From an uncultured Clostridia bacterium (lineage in GTDB: Bacteria > Bacillota > Clostridia > TANB77 > CAG-508): a stretch of 15,860 nucleotides of DNA. How positions within the stretch are numbered: the first letter of the stretch is position 1; each line of letters starts with the position of its first letter. The notes under the pieces are model-generated. The model was given only the letters and a program-made list of their open reading frames with translations. It was not told where the DNA came from and made no database searches. The DNA is taken from the NCBI GenBank assembly GCA_944390305.1, contig CALXPX010000017.1, positions 1-15,860 on the forward strand, in the 5' to 3' direction. Made by a program: the position numbers and the translations under genes. Positions 6,740 to 15,448 of the stretch are shown here, in pieces.

Positions 6740-9700
6740 TCACATGTATTTTTTTATAATATTAACTAGTATGCTTATCTTTTCTTTTTCTGACAATGAA
6801 TCACCATATTCATTCATTATCTCCTCAATATTGTTTTTCATTGTATTACCAATTGCAGATATTTCATCAGGAGCTATAATATATTTTTCTAATTTTTCAT
6901 TACCATCAATCAATAACAATTTATTGCTATTATCGTTATTTTTATAATCTTTTACATTTTTTATATTATTTACGATTTCTATTAGTTTTTCATTAAATTT
7001 GATATAATCATCAGGTTGCCAATCTTCAATATAAAGACCAGTTATTATTCTAGAAATTTTTTCTATGACATCTTGTTCATCATGAGTTGTAATACTTCCA
7101 ATATACTTAATAAATTGTTTAGTAGCTAAATTGTATATTATATGTGAATTATTTAACTTATTCTCTTCATAAAATTCCTTTAATAAAGATGTCAGACTTC
7201 CTTTAAAATTCTTGTCAAAAATCTGTTTTGTACTATTAATTAAACTGTCTAAATACATTGAAATAAAATTATCAAACATCGACTTCATTTCTCTAATTTC
7301 TTCAACAATATTCATATAATTATTAGTATTAAATATCTCACATAATCCTTTATATATAAATTCATTATTATTTATGTCTGGTTTTAGTAATTCGTTCTTT
7401 ACCAAAATATATTCGTCTTTAATTTTGAAAATATTATTATTTGCATTATATTCTCGTAAAATTCTAGGCAAAGATAAAATCCATCTTCTCATACTATCAA
7501 CTAGTTTTTTTAAGTTAACTCTTTGGGTATCTTGATTTGGCACATTAAATATACACATTAAATTAGACAAATATTTAATTTTTTCTGCTGTACCTTTTTC
7601 TGTTAAAATAAAATATTTTTCTGGATTTTCATTAATTTTTATTAAGTTTGTAGCATCTAAATCTATTTCCTTATTCATAAAATAAATAACAATTATATCT
7701 GAATAATTATATAGTGACATTGCAATCAAAATAGGAATTATTCCCTTTCTAATTGCATAAGGTTTATTCTCTAACTTTCTATATATTTTGTCAAATCCAA
7801 TTTTATTATTTTCACTTTCAGAAATAAATCTATTGATTAGTTTTATTACTTCGTTTATAGAAGGTGTATTTTTCTTTTCTACTATAGCTTTATAAATAGT
7901 TGCTTCAGCACTTGTTCTACTTTTTATTAGATTTTTATCATTATTTAATATTGTTTCAATTACAATATCTCTTGCCTTTTTTATAGGAGCTGATAAATCC
8001 CTTTTATTTATCATTTCATTATTAATGATTGGAGTTTTGTTGTAAACATTAGTGCAAATATCAGATAAAAATGAACTAATATTACTAATCTTTTTATAAA
8101 TTTTATCCTTATAAAGATATTCCTGAATATTATCATTTGAAAAATATAGGCTAACCTGCTCATTTATTGCTTCAATGGTTTCTTTCTTTATTAATTCTAA
8201 TTCATTACCAACTTCGTCCTTATTATTAGAATTAGATAGCAAATATTCTATCGCTTTATAGTCTCGCAATAATGATATTATAGATTTTGGAAATATTGTT
8301 TTAGGTATTTTTAATATTATTTGTTCATTATTTTTCAGTGAAAAATAATCTCTTATTTCCTGTATATTCCTAGAATCTCTAATTAAATTAATTATAATAC
8401 CATCACAATAAGTGTTTTCCAATAAAACGTCAAAGTTTCCTAATGCTGTTAATTCTTTTTCGTTCATAAAAATATTTGAGAAAAATCTTGTTATTTTATA
8501 TTCTTCATTATATCTTCTAGGTAACGAATATGATGTATTAATTATCTCATTTAGTGTTTCTTTAATATCAATATCATAATAATCAGCATCACTTAATCTT
8601 TTTATCTCTTTTGATATTTCTCTGTTATATATAGTTGCAAAATCAAGTTCATTCGTTATTTTTTTTCTTTTAATAATGCTTCTCTCTATTAGTCCATCTA
8701 TTACTCTTTCATATTCCATTTGATTTAGATTTAAAGATGTTTTTATAGTTGTATCATTTGGTATTAGTGTATCTAAATCATTAATCATATATATTATTGC
8801 TAGTGATTTAATTACTTCTTTTTCCGTTTCAGTTTTGCATTTATTTATTGCATTTTCAGCTTTTATCCATATTTCTTTTAATAATTGTTCATTGTTCTTT
8901 TTTAGCAAAGGTTTAAAGTAATCATATATTTTATCTATATTGAATAGTTTATTTGTATTTATTTCATTATCAATAAAACTTTTCAAACTATTAGTATCAT
9001 CATCTGTTAAAAAAGTAAATAATGTTCTTTCATTCTGTGCTATTTTTTCTGATAATTCTATCAATGAATAAGTTGTTATAGGGTTAAGTGGGAAACAACC
9101 TTCAAACAATATTTTTTCAATATTTTCAGTGTTTTTAAAAATATTATTTTCTTTTATTTCTCCATAAAAAGCCTTATTTTTATCATAAAACTCTTCATAA
9201 TACTGCTTAAAATTTGCTTTTTTCTCAAGTGCATATGATACTATTTCATAATTTTGTTCTAAACTTCTATTAAAATATATTTCCTTAAATCTTCCTTCAA
9301 CAGTTTTAAATGCATTTGCTCTATCTTCATCCATATTATTTGCATATTGATTCATTGTTTTATGAGTTATACAACATAAATGTATCTGTTCATTATTTCC
9401 TGTTCTATTAGCTAATTCTGCAAAATCTTGTAATAATTTTAAATCTTTCATCATATGTGTATTTTCGACATATTCTAAAAACTTACTAAATTCATCAAAT
9501 GCAATAAAAATACCTTTAAAACCTTTTTGACCTAGTTCGTAGGTCATATCTTTATAAGTCTTTATAAGGTCAGAGTTAACAAGAGGATTAAACTCTTGTC
9601 CATGTAAAATACAACTATAAACATTTTTAAATATATTATAATATTTTTCAGAATAATTTTTTAATCCTTTTTTCAAATCTTTTAGATTACAATCATACTC

Positions 9701-10243
9701 TTTTAAACATTTTTTTATCTCATTAATAGCATTTTTATAGTTTTCTTCCCATTTTTCTATTACTTTTATAGCAACATCAAAATATGTATGAACAACAACA
9801 TCAGATAAATGTTCTCTTTCTAAAGCTTCAGATAAAGCAAGTAAAAAAGCTTGATTTAAATCCCCATAATTACTATTAATTATTATAGGCATTATTTTTT
9901 TCTTTTCTTTTCTGATAGAAGTAAGCATTTTATATAACTCTTCATCGGTTTTCTTTATCTTTAAGATAAATTCATCTATATATGGTTCATCTTCTTTTTC
10001 ATAATCATCTAGTAAAGTAATTAGAACAAGTAATAAATGAGATTTTCCTTTACCATAAGGACCAATTAAAGTTGTTGCTCTATTTTTTCCATACAATATA
10101 CTATTTATATAAATTTTTAATAATTCACATCCATCTTTTGTTGGTATGTATTCTTTTATTTTATCTATATTATTTATATCAAATTGTAAATTGACTGAAT
10201 ATTGAAAATTTTCATTTACACCTATTATATCTCTATATTTCAT
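6740..10243 (-). CDS. sspC: SspC-like large P-loop ATPase
   Basis: A 1167-residue ATPase. The N-terminal AAA-type domain has Walker A G-P-Y-G-K-G-K-S (61-68), Walker B I-F-I-A-F-D-E (245-251) and a sensor-like strand I-H-L-C-C-I-T-H-K (287-295). The remaining 850 or so residues are Lys/Asn/Ile-rich, mostly helical, and without a motif I can name. Size, the ATPase at the extreme N terminus and the position directly after a DUF4007 gene fit SspC, which drives SspABCD modification. Similar giant ATPases occur in BREX (BrxC), but no BREX partner (PglX, PglZ, BrxL) is present. The start overlaps the sspB stop by four bases (ATGA) behind a GGAGG site. Codon use is as AT-rich as its neighbours. Confidence 0.85.
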   Translation of the reverse strand: MKYRDIIGVNENFQYSVNLQFDINNIDKIKEYIPTKDGCELLKIYINSILYGKNRATTLIGPYGKGKSHLLLVLITLLDDYEKEDEPYIDEFILKIKKTDEELYKMLTSIRKEKKKIMPIIINSNYGDLNQAFLLALSEALEREHLSDVVVHTYFDVAIKVIEKWEENYKNAINEIKKCLKEYDCNLKDLKKGLKNYSEKYYNIFKNVYSCILHGQEFNPLVNSDLIKTYKDMTYELGQKGFKGIFIAFDEFSKFLEYVENTHMMKDLKLLQDFAELANRTGNNEQIHLCCITHKTMNQYANNMDEDRANAFKTVEGRFKEIYFNRSLEQNYEIVSYALEKKANFKQYYEEFYDKNKAFYGEIKENNIFKNTENIEKILFEGCFPLNPITTYSLIELSEKIAQNERTLFTFLTDDDTNSLKSFIDNEINTNKLFNIDKIYDYFKPLLKKNNEQLLKEIWIKAENAINKCKTETEKEVIKSLAIIYMINDLDTLIPNDTTIKTSLNLNQMEYERVIDGLIERSIIKRKKITNELDFATIYNREISKEIKRLSDADYYDIDIKETLNEIINTSYSLPRRYNEEYKITRFFSNIFMNEKELTALGNFDVLLENTYCDGIIINLIRDSRNIQEIRDYFSLKNNEQIILKIPKTIFPKSIISLLRDYKAIEYLLSNSNNKDEVGNELELIKKETIEAINEQVSLYFSNDNIQEYLYKDKIYKKISNISSFLSDICTNVYNKTPIINNEMINKRDLSAPIKKARDIVIETILNNDKNLIKSRTSAEATIYKAIVEKKNTPSINEVIKLINRFISESENNKIGFDKIYRKLENKPYAIRKGIIPILIAMSLYNYSDIIVIYFMNKEIDLDATNLIKINENPEKYFILTEKGTAEKIKYLSNLMCIFNVPNQDTQRVNLKKLVDSMRRWILSLPRILREYNANNNIFKIKDEYILVKNELLKPDINNNEFIYKGLCEIFNTNNYMNIVEEIREMKSMFDNFISMYLDSLINSTKQIFDKNFKGSLTSLLKEFYEENKLNNSHIIYNLATKQFIKYIGSITTHDEQDVIEKISRIITGLYIEDWQPDDYIKFNEKLIEIVNNIKNVKDYKNNDNSNKLLLIDGNEKLEKYIIAPDEISAIGNTMKNNIEEIMNEYGDSLSEKEKISILVNIIKKYM

Positions 10244-11097
10244 AGTGTTCCTCCTTCGAAATATTCTTTCATAATATCCTCAAGAGATAATTTCTTTTGA
10301 AAATAAACCATATTCAAACCTGCAGTTCTATTGATTAAAACAAGTCCATTTCTTTTCATTTCATCTAAATATTCATTAATTAAATTCTTATCTAAATTCA
10401 ATAATTTTGCTGGACTATTATCTAGTTTTAGTAATTCATCAATGCTTATATAATCTTTATTATCTAATAATTGCTCAATCAAATAAAATACAATTAAGTA
10501 ATTTAAATTTCTATAATCTGGCTTATTTCTTTCGTATGTATCTCTATCAATTTTTTTTATTAAATTTAACTCTGATAATGGTGAAATAAAATTATTTTCG
10601 GGATTATCAATTTTTTCATCTATAGCATATGTTTTTATTATCATACTTACTTCATCTTGTAAAATGTTTTCATTATATTCTAATTTTTCATTTTTAAGGT
10701 TTGATGCTAATTGTTCATATATATCTCTTTTTGAAAATGATTTTTTTCCACATTCATTAAAAAACAAATTATAAATATAAGCATCGTCAATATTCAGCAT
10801 CATTTTAATATGTATTAGCCACCAAGAAAAGATATCTTCTAAATAAGAATCGTACTTATCAATTAGTTCTCCAAACTCTGTTAAAGTAGTTTCTCTATTT
10901 TCCTCTTTAGCTAAACATGTTGCACTCATCCAATATCTCAACGATTTTACCATATTAGTTCCTATTCCTAATATATCTGTTGATTCAGCTGAAGAAAATG
11001 TTTTACTATTCTCCTTTATATTTTTTATTCCTTTAGCCAACCAACCTTCTCTTATAGAAAAGCTTTCATGCCTTTTTAATTTTAACTTTATATTCAT
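10240..11097 (-). CDS. sspB: SspB-like DUF4007 protein (phosphorothioation nickase)
   Basis: A 285-residue protein with the DUF4007 hallmark at its N terminus: R-H-E-S-F-S-I-R-E-G-W-L-A-K-G (residues 9-23), then L-G-I-G-T-N-M-V-K-S-L-R-Y-W (43-56). The central and C-terminal parts look like winged-helix modules. SspB of the Vibrio SspABCD system is a DUF4007 protein with DNA-nicking activity that opens the strand for sulfur insertion, and the same role is inferred here. It begins four bases after the sspD stop; its AAGGGG ribosome binding site lies within the last codons of sspD. It ends in an ATGA overlap with sspC. Gene order D-B-C-A differs from the Vibrio arrangement, in which sspA is divergent from sspBCD. 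Confidence 0.9.
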   Translation of the reverse strand: MNIKLKLKRHESFSIREGWLAKGIKNIKENSKTFSSAESTDILGIGTNMVKSLRYWMSATCLAKEENRETTLTEFGELIDKYDSYLEDIFSWWLIHIKMMLNIDDAYIYNLFFNECGKKSFSKRDIYEQLASNLKNEKLEYNENILQDEVSMIIKTYAIDEKIDNPENNFISPLSELNLIKKIDRDTYERNKPDYRNLNYLIVFYLIEQLLDNKDYISIDELLKLDNSPAKLLNLDKNLINEYLDEMKRNGLVLINRTAGLNMVYFQKKLSLEDIMKEYFEGGTL

Positions 11098-11101
11098 TTT
11101 A

Positions 11102-12853
11102 CTACCCCTTACTTTGCTTTGTTCTTAATACCTTTTTCATATAACATCCACCACTAAAATGTTTTACACATTCTAGACAGCTAACACACTTACTTTCATC
11201 AATTTTATATGAAATATTAAACTTTTCACCATTTTGCTTTTCTAAATGTTTAATAGTAATAGCATTAAATTTACATACACTTTCACAAGCCATACACCCT
11301 ATACATGTTTGAAATTTAGTTATTTGATTTTTTATAAGCATTTCTGTATTTTTACTATTGTTGAATATTTTAGTTTTCTTTAATATAGATACTTTTAATA
11401 CATTCTGTCCAATTTTCCCTTTTAATTTTAATAATGGTTCTTTTGTTCTTTTATCCAATATATATACTTCTCCTAATCTTTTATTTCCTATATTAAAATC
11501 TAAAATTCCAAATGGTTTAAAAAGTTCATGTAATGTTTCATCTATTGGTTTATTTAATTCAAAATTATATGCATTTTCTTCTAATACACATGGTTTAAAT
11601 GATAAAATCGCATTAGAACTATAAGTTAGTCCGTTGCCGCCTTGTCTTGCTTTCCAACCACCAGAAGAAATATATTCACCTGGATCAGATTTTCCTATTT
11701 GTGTAGCAAATTTCAACAATATATCATGAAAAGTATCATATTGTTCTTTCATATAAATATTTGATAAATATTCAGACCATGATGAATTGTTTGGACAACA
11801 CCAACATCCAACTCTTGTAAATCCTTTTTTATATGCATTATTAAAAGGAATTCTTCTTGTTAATATATATAGCCAAACATCAAAATCTAACCAATCAATT
11901 ATCGGAGCTACTGTCTGTTGCTTAGTTATTTTAGCTCCATTACTCTCTCTTTCATATTTACTTCTCGCAGATGATTCACTTCTCCTTAATCCCTGAAATG
12001 TTAATACTTTTATCTGGTTTTTAAATGTTGAATCTATCTTTCTTGTTATTGCTCCTGTTTTAAATATAGTACAACACCACCTCATAACCCTACTTGGTGG
12101 TCCAATAACTTTACAAAGTTCATTAAAGTTTTGATCTTTATTTTTAGCAACTAAAATTGGTGTAGCTGGATGTGTTTTCTTAAATTCCTCTAAATATTTT
12201 CTCGTTTCAGGATATTCTAATGTTGTATCTCCATAGATATGTATTATTTTATCATTATTTAATGCTGTCATAACTAAATCGCTTGTTACAGTAGAATCTT
12301 TTCCTCCTGAAAACGAAACAAACATTGTATCATCAGAATAATTTTGTGATATTCTTTTTATATAATCATGTGCTTCTGTCACAACAGTATTATATCTAAT
12401 TTTATTTGCTTTTATAAAATTCTTAATGTAATCTTGATTATTAAATTCTTCTTCATATTTTTTATTTTTTTCATTGTTTTCTTCAAGCATTTTTCTGATA
12501 TCATTTGCATCATTTTTCTCTATAGCCTCTTTAATGACAAATTTATGTTTTTTTCCATCAATAAAATAATTATTTCCAGATGTATTCCATATAGACTTTC
12601 CAGCATATTTAAATGGTTCTCCTTCAATAACTTCTATTAGTAACCTTTCTTCAGGAAAAACAGGTCTAACATCAGTTCCTATATAAATTCCCTCACCATT
12701 ACAAATTGAACATCTTTTATCAAAAATAGGAGTATTACAATGTTCACAATAATATATTTCTGACTTATCTATATATGTTCTACCGTTGCAAACAGGGCAA
12801 GTACTTGTTTCGCATATAAGATTATCGCAGTTATTACATATATATTTTATCAT
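11102..12853 (-). CDS. sspD: SspD-like ATP-pyrophosphatase/PAPS-reductase-fold protein with zinc ribbons and ferredoxin domain
   Basis: A 583-residue sulfur-handling enzyme. Two zinc ribbons open it (Cys6/9 with Cys19/22, Cys36/39 with Cys48/51). The PAPS-reductase/ATP-pyrophosphatase core has the P-loop S-G-G-K-D-S (182-187), R-W-C-C (258-261), G-L-R-R-S-E-S (288-294) and G-C-W-C-C-P (349-354); the central cysteines could hold an iron-sulfur cluster as in DndC. The tail (about 510-575) is ferredoxin-like: Cys517/520/523/527 and Cys556/559/562/570. In Ssp systems SspD activates DNA with ATP and transfers sulfur from SspA. The built-in ferredoxin could carry the electrons or the cluster needed for this. 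I chose the ATG at 12853 because AAGGAGG lies 7 bases upstream and the -10 box is at 12885; a longer frame from 12913 would start inside the promoter. First gene of the operon. A plain PAPS reductase is ruled out by the DUF4007 and ATPase neighbours. Confidence 0.9.
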   Translation of the reverse strand: MIKYICNNCDNLICETSTCPVCNGRTYIDKSEIYYCEHCNTPIFDKRCSICNGEGIYIGTDVRPVFPEERLLIEVIEGEPFKYAGKSIWNTSGNNYFIDGKKHKFVIKEAIEKNDANDIRKMLEENNEKNKKYEEEFNNQDYIKNFIKANKIRYNTVVTEAHDYIKRISQNYSDDTMFVSFSGGKDSTVTSDLVMTALNNDKIIHIYGDTTLEYPETRKYLEEFKKTHPATPILVAKNKDQNFNELCKVIGPPSRVMRWCCTIFKTGAITRKIDSTFKNQIKVLTFQGLRRSESSARSKYERESNGAKITKQQTVAPIIDWLDFDVWLYILTRRIPFNNAYKKGFTRVGCWCCPNNSSWSEYLSNIYMKEQYDTFHDILLKFATQIGKSDPGEYISSGGWKARQGGNGLTYSSNAILSFKPCVLEENAYNFELNKPIDETLHELFKPFGILDFNIGNKRLGEVYILDKRTKEPLLKLKGKIGQNVLKVSILKKTKIFNNSKNTEMLIKNQITKFQTCIGCMACESVCKFNAITIKHLEKQNGEKFNISYKIDESKCVSCLECVKHFSGGCYMKKVLRTKQSKG

Positions 12854-12860
12854 TTGCTTT

Positions 12861-12867
12861 CCTCCTT
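12861..12867 (-). promoter_or_regulatory. Ribosome binding site that fixes the sspD start
   Basis: AAGGAGG, a perfect anti-16S match, ends 7 bases before the ATG at 12853. It rules out the upstream in-frame start that would add 20 residues. Confidence 0.9.
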
Positions 12868-12884
12868 GTTCTGAATTCAAAAAA

Positions 12885-12913
12885 ATTATATCATATTTTG
12901 TTTGGAGAAACAA
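12885..12913 (-). promoter_or_regulatory. Promoter of the ssp operon
   Basis: On the minus strand, TTGTTT (-35, 12908-12913), a 17-base spacer and TATAAT (-10, 12885-12890), with TGA before the -10 giving an extended -10. Transcription should start near 12878, about 25 bases before the sspD ATG. It is the only convincing promoter found for the nine genes downstream. The -35 overlaps an inverted repeat, suggesting regulation. Confidence 0.85.
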
Positions 12914-12936
12914 TTATTTTTGTATTTTTTTCTCCA
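12903..12936. repeat. Inverted repeat over the ssp -35 box, candidate operator
   Basis: TGGAGAAA (12903-12910) and TTTCTCCA (12929-12936) are exact reverse complements separated by 18 bases. One arm overlaps the -35 hexamer of the ssp promoter and the other lies 16 bases further upstream, so a dimeric repressor or activator could bind here. On the plus strand the repeat is followed by TTTTTT, so it could instead act as a terminator for antisense transcripts; no plus-strand gene feeds into it. Confidence 0.5.
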
Positions 12937-12943
12937 GTTTTTT

Positions 12944-12980
12944 AAAATAAATAGACTAAACATTAATAGGTCTAGTCTAT
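12944..12980 (-). terminator. Terminator of the 682-residue HTH protein gene
   Basis: On the minus strand ATAGACTAGAC and GTTTAGTCTAT pair over 11 positions (one G-U) around an 8-base loop (12951-12980), followed by TTATTTT. The stem includes the TAG stop of the upstream gene. It should separate that gene from the ssp operon, though a weak U-tract may allow some readthrough. Confidence 0.7.
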
Positions 12981-15020
12981 ATATTTCAAAATATCCCACT
13001 GATTTATTTCTTCTTCATATTTCTCTCTACTTTCATAAACACAATCTGTACTTGAATCTAAGTAAAATTTTTTCTTATTTATAAATTGTCTTATATAATA
13101 ATCTTCAATTTCAATATTGTATTTTTCATATATTTCGTTTTTAATGTCCCTAATATATATTTTACTTGTTTTTATAAAACTATTAATGAATTTTTCTCTA
13201 GTTGCTGAATCATTTGTTTTTATAAATAAAGTATTATTCTTTAAGCTAAAGCTCTTTACTTTAGGTAAAATCATAATTAAATTTTCATAAAAACATTCAG
13301 GGAATTTATTTTCTAATAACTTATTCTTAAAATCCGCTTTTAGTGTATATAAATTAAAATATTCGTTTTCAGGAATAGTTTTCTCTATTTTTTCTATAAA
13401 ATCATCTATGTCTTCACTTGTAATTCCTATTTCATTAAGTTTTTTTATAGTTATATATTTTTCATCAGATATTTTAAATAATATCTTATCATAAATAAAT
13501 TTATATAAATAACATGAAAATGTTGAACCTATTTTTCTCATTTCTGAAGAAATAGTATAATAATCATTTGACATTACTATTTGTCTTAAATAGTTTTCCA
13601 AACTATTTATATTACTTTTTATGATATAATTTCCCCTTAATCTATATCCTAATTTACTTAAGTTTAATGAATTTAATAATTTAAAATCATTTACATTGTA
13701 TAAATCTGTTAACATTTTCTTTATTGTTCCTATAGAGTATATATCGTCAGTTAATTTTTCTTTCATAGTAACAAGCTGTTCTTCATTGAATTCATTTCCA
13801 CTACAAATAAGAGTATCAATATTTATATAACTACTAAAATTACTTATAATATATGCCTTGAAACTATTTTCTTTATGACCGTAATTTTTATACATATAAT
13901 TAACAAAATCATCTAATTTTATTGGTGCTAATTCATGGATTCTTTCATCTACAAATTCTAATTTGTTATTACAGTTTATAAAAATATCCGGCATTCTTGA
14001 ATATACTATACCTTTATCAAATCTACCTAAAACTTTTTTACATAAATTATGTAATTCATATTCATCTCTTATATCAAGTTTTTTCATCAATAGAGGATTA
14101 TCATTAAAAAACAATTCTGATGAATAGACTCCTGGCTCAATATTAAACATTTCCTTTAATTCATTTATATCTTGTTCCTCAAGATCATTACAATTATAAT
14201 ATCTAAAACTTTTACCTATTGTATCTAATATTAAATTTGTTCTTGTCAACCTGGCATCAATGTTTCTAAAATCTTTTTCTGTTAAAAAATCAAGTTTTAA
14301 ACTATATTCTTTTATAATACTATTATAACTTTCCATAAGTTCTTCATAATCTACTCTTCTGTCAGCTTTTTTTAAATATGCCATAAGAATAGACATTGTA
14401 TCTGCGACTATATTTTCATCATTATACCTAATAACATTGTATTCTTTTTGCAGTATTTCAATTTGTTCACTAGTTAATCTTTCATCATCTAAAAGTTCAG
14501 AAGGATCTTTTTGCCCTTTTTTATATTTTTCTTTTAAATAATAATACACATATTTTTCTTGCTTAAATAATTTGCAAAATAATTCTTCCTTGAAATCATA
14601 CTCTAACATATATTCCAAGAATTTCTCTTCTTCTACATGTTTGATTTTTTTCATTTCCTTAGATATAATTTGTCTTACTCTCTCCTTAGACACACTATAC
14701 TCTATTCCTATTTGCTCTAATGTATATCCTGACAATTTTTTCATTACCATATCATATTTTTTTTCGTCTTTTTTTATTTTTTCTAACTCTTGTATTAATT
14801 TAGGTAATGTTACTCTATATCCTCCATTTTCCAGTATTATTCTATTTTCGTGTAATAAAATATTAAGAAAATCTTCAATATTTTCTATATCATAACCTTT
14901 TTCTTCTAAAATAGATTTTATTTCTTCTTTAAAAATATTTCTATTTTTTTTATTTTCATAAATTATAAGATAAACAATATATTTATCTAATTTCTTTTTT
15001 GTTTTTAAATCATTAATCAT
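12972..15020 (-). CDS. Large protein with sigma-70 region-4-like HTH, putative regulator
   Basis: A 682-residue soluble protein that I cannot place in a named family. The clear element is T-L-E-Q-I-G-I-E-Y-S-V-S-K-E-R-V-R-Q-I (100-118) followed by a basic helix, a close copy of the sigma-70 region 4 helix-turn-helix. No region 2 is visible, so it is not a full sigma factor. Residues 15-75 resemble a winged helix (helices, then G-G-Y-R-V). Further helix-plus-hairpin blocks occur around 230-290 and toward the C terminus, suggesting several winged-helix domains. I chose ATG 15020 because GGAGATG precedes it; a TTG at 15038 is in frame but has no site. It has its own promoter and terminator and lies directly upstream of the ssp operon in the same direction, so it is a candidate regulator. 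A role as a DNA-binding defence component is also possible. Confidence 0.75.
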   Translation of the reverse strand: MINDLKTKKKLDKYIVYLIIYENKKNRNIFKEEIKSILEEKGYDIENIEDFLNILLHENRIILENGGYRVTLPKLIQELEKIKKDEKKYDMVMKKLSGYTLEQIGIEYSVSKERVRQIISKEMKKIKHVEEEKFLEYMLEYDFKEELFCKLFKQEKYVYYYLKEKYKKGQKDPSELLDDERLTSEQIEILQKEYNVIRYNDENIVADTMSILMAYLKKADRRVDYEELMESYNSIIKEYSLKLDFLTEKDFRNIDARLTRTNLILDTIGKSFRYYNCNDLEEQDINELKEMFNIEPGVYSSELFFNDNPLLMKKLDIRDEYELHNLCKKVLGRFDKGIVYSRMPDIFINCNNKLEFVDERIHELAPIKLDDFVNYMYKNYGHKENSFKAYIISNFSSYINIDTLICSGNEFNEEQLVTMKEKLTDDIYSIGTIKKMLTDLYNVNDFKLLNSLNLSKLGYRLRGNYIIKSNINSLENYLRQIVMSNDYYTISSEMRKIGSTFSCYLYKFIYDKILFKISDEKYITIKKLNEIGITSEDIDDFIEKIEKTIPENEYFNLYTLKADFKNKLLENKFPECFYENLIMILPKVKSFSLKNNTLFIKTNDSATREKFINSFIKTSKIYIRDIKNEIYEKYNIEIEDYYIRQFINKKKFYLDSSTDCVYESREKYEEEINQWDILKYID

Positions 15021-15077
15021 TTTTTCATCTCCAATCAATATTTCACTTCTAGTATTATAAACAACTTATTACTATTC

Positions 15078-15106
15078 ATTATACTTCATTTTAGCTTTTT
15101 TTTCAA
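15078..15106 (-). promoter_or_regulatory. Promoter of the 682-residue HTH protein gene
   Basis: On the minus strand, TTGAAA (-35, 15101-15106), a 17-base spacer and TATAAT (-10, 15078-15083). The leader is about 50 bases. A second TATAAT at 15054-15059 has no matching -35. Confidence 0.8.
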
Positions 15107-15145
15107 ATTTATCATATCATAATAAAGATAATTGTTATATATTTT

Positions 15146-15174
15146 AAAATAGAGGATAACAATAGTTAACCTCT
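15146..15174 (-). terminator. Probable terminator of the 72-residue protein gene
   Basis: On the minus strand AGAGGTTAAC and GTTATCCTCT form a 10-position stem with one mismatch around a 4-base loop (15151-15174), followed by ATTTT. It lies 20 bases after the stop at 15195. The short U-tract makes it weak. Confidence 0.6.
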
Positions 15175-15194
15175 TAATAAAATCTTATTTAAAA

Positions 15195-15413
15195 TTAATA
15201 TATAGATTTTATTTTACGGATTGCCATTTTTATCGTCTCTGCTTGTTTTTTAGTAATTCTTTTATTAACTTTTGCAAGATTTACTAATGAAATCGCATTT
15301 TCAAGTGTAAAACAATCATTTTTATTTTGACTAATCTTTTCAAAATAATATTCTACTTCATCTAATACATAATCAGGTGTATATTGGGGTAACATTTTTA
15401 TTGCATCATTCAT
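15195..15413 (-). CDS. 72-residue protein of unknown function
   Basis: A small soluble protein starting MNDAIKMLPQYTPDYVLDEV, predicted to be mainly helical, with a basic C-terminal helix (K-Q-A-E-T-I-K-M-A-I-R-K-I-K). I recognise no family. The gene is well supported: ATG at 15411-15413 with a GAGGA ribosome binding site, a promoter with 17-base spacing and a hairpin after the stop. It is divergent from a Cro/C1-type regulator gene, and the 181-base region between them has repeated AATTGAAA half-sites, so the regulator may control it. A toxin-antitoxin or phage-element accessory role can be imagined, but nothing in the sequence proves it. Confidence 0.75.
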   Translation of the reverse strand: MNDAIKMLPQYTPDYVLDEVEYYFEKISQNKNDCFTLENAISLVNLAKVNKRITKKQAETIKMAIRKIKSIY

Positions 15414-15448
15414 TATTTCTTCCTCATTTTCTTTACGTATATAATACT

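Noticed and set aside
6740..10243. BREX system (BrxC-like giant ATPase)
   Set aside because: No PglX methylase, PglZ, BrxL or BrxA/B gene is present, while DUF4007, a PAPS-reductase-like enzyme and a desulfurase are.
12853..12913. Upstream in-frame start extending sspD by 20 residues
   Set aside because: It overlaps the -10 and -35 boxes and has no ribosome binding site, while AAGGAGG precedes the ATG at 12853 and that start gives a typical zinc-ribbon N terminus.
12972..15020. Full RNA polymerase sigma factor
   Set aside because: Only the region-4-like HTH is visible; no region 2 or 3 motifs, and the protein is far too long.
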